Assembly (NCBI GenBank): GCA_933228765.1
Contig: OW121767.1
Span: forward strand, 6,696,001 to 6,760,000
Length of the DNA: 64,000 nt
Source of the DNA: Miltochrista miniata
Lineage: Eukaryota; Arthropoda; Insecta; Lepidoptera; Erebidae
Direction of reading: 5' to 3'
Within the stretch, counting starts at the first letter, position 1, and each line of letters starts with the position of its first letter. The notes under the pieces were generated by a model. The model searched no databases, was not told where the DNA came from, and worked only from the letters and a program-made list of their open reading frames with translations. Below are positions 60,901-64,000 of this stretch, in pieces. Both the position numbers and the translations under genes were made by a program.

Positions 60901-62800
60901 GCTGCAGCATTATCAACAGCAACGTAAGTAGTTTAAAACAATATGCTGGCAAATCTGCTCCTGTCCATTTCCACCATCTATCACGAGGGACAAAATAAAA
61001 ATAACAAGCATACATCAAGTGATCACCGGAGACTAAACACCGAGAGCTGACACTGAGACCGAGAAAACAGAGAATTCATTCCACAATCTAAACGCGCGTG
61101 CGAAAAAAAAGCTCCTAATGAAAGACCTATAGGGGTTTTTTCCCACTTTTTTCTTTTATTTGAGGGTGCACAATCGCTCTGGACTGACTGAGGATGAACA
61201 GAACCCTGGCTGCGGCCAGCGGTGTGATGATAGAATGGGCATCATATCAAACAATATCCTGTGAGCACAAATCAACAACATAGTAAACCACTGAGCAAGG
61301 CGTAAAAATATGCTTGCTAATATTTCGTCACAGTTTGTTGCAAAATAGTCTGGTAATACAGATTTTCTTACGGACATCAATCAAGGCTGTTCTAGCCCAA
61401 CTTTCACTAAACAACAAAGGACCTAGCCGCTTTCTATGCTGCGCTATTAGCTAAATCTTGTTTTACATTCAATGGAGTTATGTTCGTTCAACGTGAACAA
61501 AAGATGTAGATATACGAACTCCTTTTACTTTCGTTCATTGTTAAAACATAAGTGAAATAGATTATCGATTCATTCGTATCTTTGTTTAGAAATGGAACAA
61601 GGAAACGGTTGATTTACAGATTATAACTGCGTTCTTATTGCGAAAAGACGTTAGCCTTTCGAATCCGCCCGCGTGGTAAACTTTTCCGTGAAAGATAAAA
61701 AGTTCCTATTGTGTTAATTGTCTTTAATCCAATTTTTTGTCAAATTGGTTTAGGGATTAGAGAGTAATTGAGGAACAAACATCTCCACAAAATTTGTCAT
61801 TTAGACTTAGACTTACAGTAGCTAGAACCAGTATGATATCATAGGTCGATTATATTGATGCAATTTTATCAAGCTCTGGAGACACAGTGCAATGCAATCT
61901 GAAATATATGTTCAGATAGGAAATCTATAACCCCGAGGATGAAGTCGCAACCAAAAACCAGCAATTATTAAAAACACATCGTCATCTCCAAAATTCTCTT
62001 TCGGTAACCACAGCCATTGTTGAGTTACGACAAATAAAATTTCGCGCCATATTACGAGTATGTAGTGAAAACTATGAGGTAACACACAACTTTCGATTTC
62101 GAAGTCGAACGTGATCGAAATATTTACTCGCTATACCAATTACGTTTGTTTTATCTATCGCTTTAACATCGGTTACAACTTCGTAACTTGAATATATTAT
62201 AAAAGTAACCTGGGCACAATAACGTGTTGTAAGTATTGCGGGTATCCTGCAATAATTCGCAGGAAATATTGCCCAACGAATCCGTTTAGTAACGCATACT
62301 TGATTCGTTAATTGGACCAGTTCTTTTTTTTAATTATTTCGTAAAAAAGTGTTTTCCTAGCCCTGACATGTTTTGAAATTAGGTTTTTATGCAGTTAATC
62401 TAGATTGGTATCAAATTACTGAATATTATAGTCGTATATCAACTATTTTTTTCTACGTTATGTCTGAGCCTTTGCAAATATGTTCATCCATCAGTGAATC
62501 AATCAAAACGAACCTGTCTTAGCCGAATTTTATTTCATAAATCTTTGTTTTTTCATTACAGCAGTTGCCCTAGCGCCTCCCCCAGAACATGAGCCCCCAG
62601 CAAGACTGATTAGACTCCAGAATCAGCCACAAGACGTGGCTGGAGCAGCTAGTGTGAACGGAAATTCACATTTTGCTGAGAGACCGCCGGACTTTGGAGA
62701 ATACGTGGACTTCGGAGCCCACACAGGGGACAACGGCGCCTTCGGGTGGTATGCAGACTTTCCCATCAACAACCATGATGGTTCTGGTTACAGGAAGTAG
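48984..62800 (+). CDS. small secreted protein of unknown function, 152 residues, 3 coding exons
   Basis: Join 48984-48986, 60707-60923, 62562-62800. Residues 1-16 (M + HAIILSALVSVTIAM) form a signal peptide. Then come YIAVPADQIAFVDLSAM, a furin-type site RLRR at residues 36-39, a Pro/Gln/His-rich stretch (about 47-72), a further Pro-rich piece and a Gly/aromatic C-terminus with FGEYVDFG, HTGDNGAF and GWYADFP. I do not recognise the family; cuticle-associated or secreted propeptide roles are guesses. The start is chosen because the ATG lies just after the promoter, is followed at once by a GTCAGT donor and gives a proper signal peptide when spliced. The long first intron after a minimal exon is common in secreted-protein genes of insects. 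Confidence 0.65.
48987..49570 (+). other. intron 1 of gene 2, 5' part: nothing recognised
   Basis: AT-rich and free of recognised repeats. First introns often hold enhancers, but none can be read here. Confidence 0.35.
49571..49711 (-). mobile_element. SINE family B with 15-bp target duplication
   Basis: T run, aacgtgagggaaaatcctca, ccgactaaaaaacctcacg, gagccccgggtaagccctca. ataatgcatctagct stands at 49556-49570 and 49712-49726. Confidence 0.9.
49730..50630 (+). other. intron sequence with a degraded SINE
   Basis: 50205-50400 is a weak 5S-type SINE body (gcatttccatgtcttgaaagg, caacacggcaag). Otherwise nothing is recognised. Confidence 0.4.
50633..50850. mobile_element. Tc1/mariner-like MITE, second copy
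   Basis: Same inverted ends as 11913-12126 (CTACCCGTTCGCTCTAA and complement), TA at both borders, same internal inverted pair. Confidence 0.75.
50855..51345 (+). other. intron sequence: nothing recognised
   Basis: AT-rich with gtaggtacctacc words, no repeat family named. Confidence 0.3.
51350..51503 (+). mobile_element. SINE family B copy
   Basis: gttgaggccgcagtggtagc, gagggcttacccggggctcc, ggcgttacgtgaggtttctt, gagtcgggcatagcatct. Confidence 0.7.
51510..53150 (+). other. intron sequence: nothing recognised
   Basis: Includes a local direct repeat near 51858-51915 (cagtttcacga, atcatgaaaaccc, twice). No exon signature. Confidence 0.3.
53155..53395 (-). repeat. SINE tail and SINE B trace
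   Basis: 53160-53240: ggtcacgcctttatccacga and cacgtaataggttg. 53320-53390: tttagtcggtaaagttcggc and catccatgagcacttctcc. Confidence 0.5.
53400..54700 (+). other. intron sequence: no gene seen
   Basis: Short (TC)n tract near 54035-54050. Short open frames here lack protein signatures. Confidence 0.3.
54706..55488 (-). mobile_element. composite Helitron, reversed
   Basis: Starts ctagctgacccgcgcaact, with a second gctgacccgcacaacttcgt at 54815, and runs to ctttttaagagaaac. It mirrors much of 35200-35985. A ccgactcgcacttgaccgg piece lies inside. The RTE fragment abuts it. Confidence 0.7.
55490..56254 (-). pseudogene. RTE-type LINE, reverse transcriptase C-terminal 254 codons
   Basis: One open frame: NATKTKVMVFEREED, DEFVYLGCAFSRDGRYTADV, LIPTLTYGSESWVWQETHES, EMRALRKICGVTLADHVRNE, LRWFGHVERMGDERM, ending SAYPARDLA. 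KTKVM, YLG-x-S-DG, YGSE-W, EMR-LR-I-GV and LRWFGHV-RM are shared by RTE-type C-termini. The 3' end is an (ATAG)n run at 55470-55488. Upstream catalytic motifs are absent, so it is a 5'-truncated copy with an unusually intact frame. It is closely related to the fragment at 4946-5291. Confidence 0.85.
56260..57145 (+). other. intron sequence: nothing recognised
   Basis: AT-rich, no repeat blocks named; the piece near 56260-56450 may be flanking RTE sequence in a broken frame. Confidence 0.3.
57150..57320 (+). pseudogene. LINE 3' end
   Basis: Translates as ELKLTLKKHLFRIILI and has the 3' block ccaccagttcggaacgtgac and gagaagaactggctagaaac, a recurrent lepidopteran LINE tail (from memory). Confidence 0.5.
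57360..57715. repeat. local direct and inverted duplication
   Basis: gaaagtagcttcaagtgtgc (57378) and ggaagtagcttcagtgtgc (57616) begin direct copies of about 95 bp; gagacggtcaagctactta (57578) is mirrored by taagtagctt-like cttgatcgtctcc at 57688-57702. Confidence 0.6.
58060..58198 (+). mobile_element. SINE tail nested in the hAT element
   Basis: ggctcaccacctacctatta, gggcgtatactatgccttt, ctaccccttcggggataaag. Confidence 0.7.
58255..58304. repeat. 18-bp hairpin in the hAT element
   Basis: TTTCTTTTCTTTAATAAA (58255-58272) and its complement (58287-58304). Confidence 0.85.
58885..59100 (+). repeat. ggttccgta-family repeat, truncated
   Basis: gggttctgtacctcaagggt, acgggaccctatcacttcg, catctcaggaaccatgatgg. 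Confidence 0.55.
59110..59590 (+). other. intron sequence: nothing recognised
   Basis: AT-rich with no exon or repeat signature. Confidence 0.3.
59595..60095 (+). mobile_element. three head-to-tail short Helitron copies
   Basis: The middle copy is complete (59702-59909): TCTATACTAATATTATAAAG to gcgtgacgtccgCTAG. It is followed immediately by tctaccaatattataaagag (59910-60095, 3' end decayed) and preceded by a copy without its first bases and without its end. Confidence 0.75.
60100..60700 (+). other. end of intron 1 of gene 2: nothing recognised
   Basis: No repeats named; ends in a strong polypyrimidine tract tatttttttttcaacag. Confidence 0.4.
60707..60923 (+). CDS. gene 2 exon 2: signal peptide, propeptide-like part
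   Basis: The acceptor is tttttttcaacag and the donor gtaagt; entry in phase 0, one base (C) left. It encodes HAIILSALVSVTIAMP, the RLRR site and the Pro/Gln-rich part ending HYQQQ. Strong GC at third positions and clear splice sites support coding. Confidence 0.75.
60924..62561 (+). other. intron 2 of gene 2
   Basis: 1.6 kb, AT-rich, no repeat family recognised. The acceptor region reads tttttcattacagcag. Confidence 0.6.
62562..62800 (+). CDS. gene 2 exon 3 with stop codon
   Basis: Entry takes two bases from the CAG after acag; a second acceptor 3 bp downstream (acagcag) keeps frame. It encodes VALAPPPEHEPPARLIRLQ, FAERPPDFGEYV, GDNGAFGWYADFP and ends SGYRK, TAG at 62798-62800. Confidence 0.75.
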
Positions 62801-64000
62801 GTAATATAAGCGAGCACAAATATCGGAACTCAACCCACTCTTTGACACAATTTTGTCTGAGCATTTGTTAGTGACGTTTTTTTTTTCAATGTCGAGTGGG
62901 GGAGTTCCTTTTTAAAGTTTAATGATAAAGCTCTCGTTTTATACAGCAGACAAGACACTGTCAATAATAATGATATCAATCATTCCTATTAGATTTATTT
63001 TTTTAAAGAGCCTCTAAGGACCGAGTATCTTCCTAAGAAAAAAGATGCCCCAGAAAAAGAGACACAGCAAATGTCGTTTCCTTTTTATCTTTCGATAATA
63101 ACATTATATGAAGACATTACATGAATGAAATGTCATTATCACTGGTAGTGTCAGGTTAGTTTAACTTTTGCCGAATAAAGGCTATATTCGCACATGTCTT
63201 GCCAAGCACTTGTTATTCAATTATTACCAAAGACAGTATTATCTAAAGTGATATTTTAGTTTAGGTTCGTAGCTGAATAACCGCACATTTGTTAAAAACG
63301 GTTCATTCCGCTTAATGCACTGTATACGATTATGTTAGTTTGTTTAATTTTAAGTGTTGATTTACAAAGGACACTGTGATACGTACTATGGTAGCTCCGA
63401 ATCATAATCATGCCTTCTTTTCTATTTTTCTTTCTTGCACGTTTCACATTAAAGCTTTAGCCTCTTCTTCACGCTTATTATGTACACTATTATAATTATT
63501 TTTATATTTTATCTTTTCTTTACATTGTTCTTTCATTCTCTTGCTATTTTTGTAGTAGTTAAGATTTTTTCGCCTTAAATATAAGCTGTTCTGTTCTTTT
63601 TCGTTTCATTTCATTCTCCACTTCATCAGTATCACCACGACACTTTTACGCTTTCTTCTCTGCTCTTTTATCATCATTATAACAACAGTTTTCACAACTA
63701 AACTGACAAGTCAAAAAAATGTAGAAAATGATATAATTGCTACTCCATTGCAATTCGTCAATTAGAACACCACTGTGTGCTATAAAAATGGTAACTCGAT
63801 AAAGATATCATTTGTTTTATCATTAAAAGGTTCTACATTTATTGCAATAATTATATACTTAGTTAATTATTTTTTGACAATGTGACTAGCAAATCAATGT
63901 TAGTTCCGTTTTAAAAAGTTGATGACAAACTGGACAATGTGTGTTATAGCTATCATATATTTATTGTGTATGGTTAAAATTTCTACAGTTAAATATTCTT
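62801..64000 (+). other. 3' untranslated region and flank of gene 2
   Basis: AT-rich; no further gene or repeat recognised to the window end. Confidence 0.45.
63174..63179 (+). terminator. candidate polyadenylation signal of gene 2
   Basis: First AATAAA after the stop, 374 bp downstream, giving a plausible short 3' untranslated region. Confidence 0.5.

Overview
The window looks like nuclear DNA of a ditrysian moth or butterfly. The reasons are small exons in long AT-rich introns with GT/AG borders, a very high load of short interspersed repeats, Helitron copies of the lepidopteran kind (start TCTATACTAATATT, end CTAG), 5S-rRNA-derived and tRNA-derived SINEs that share one 3' body, RTE-, CR1/L2- and RNase-H-bearing LINE remnants, and hAT and Tc1/mariner-like short elements. 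I see no bacterial features, rRNA genes, bona fide tRNA genes or CRISPR arrays.

Only two host genes can be supported. Gene 1 (47-20666, + strand, 5' end outside the window) is the 3' part of a Tudor/KH protein of the TDRKH/Papi type, the mitochondrial-surface factor of the piRNA pathway. Eleven exons with canonical splice sites and matching phases encode the end of KH1, a degenerate KH2, a linker, an extended Tudor domain and an acidic tail made of eight 18-bp repeats. Exon 4 carries an internal frameshift that fits a 13-bp deletion between direct repeats, or a 1-bp loss. Gene 2 (48984-62800, + strand) encodes a predicted 152-residue secreted protein of unknown function. It has a TATA/initiator promoter, a first coding exon that is only the ATG, an 11.7-kb first intron and two further exons.

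Layout: 1-20.7 kb is gene 1, whose introns hold SINEs, LINE tails, a 1.2-kb octamer minisatellite, a large palindrome and several MITEs. 20.7-48.9 kb is intergenic and repeat-dense: three fold-back elements bounded by TATA/CAGGGTG, a frameshifted CR1/L2-group LINE, other LINE pieces, Helitrons and SINEs. 48.9-60.7 kb is the first intron of gene 2, with a TA-flanked MITE, an RTE fragment, a composite Helitron and a hAT element with perfect 8-bp target duplications. 60.7-64 kb holds the last exons and 3' flank of gene 2.

The least expected signals are (i) the three fold-back elements that share TATA|CAGGGTG ends, two of them carrying tRNA-like modules in both arms; (ii) a scattered set of about ten short-spacer, nearly perfect hairpins, at least one of which is visibly an inverted duplication laid over a collinear repeat copy; and (iii) the frameshift in an otherwise intact Papi-like gene. 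All calls come from reading the sequence only; no database search was run.
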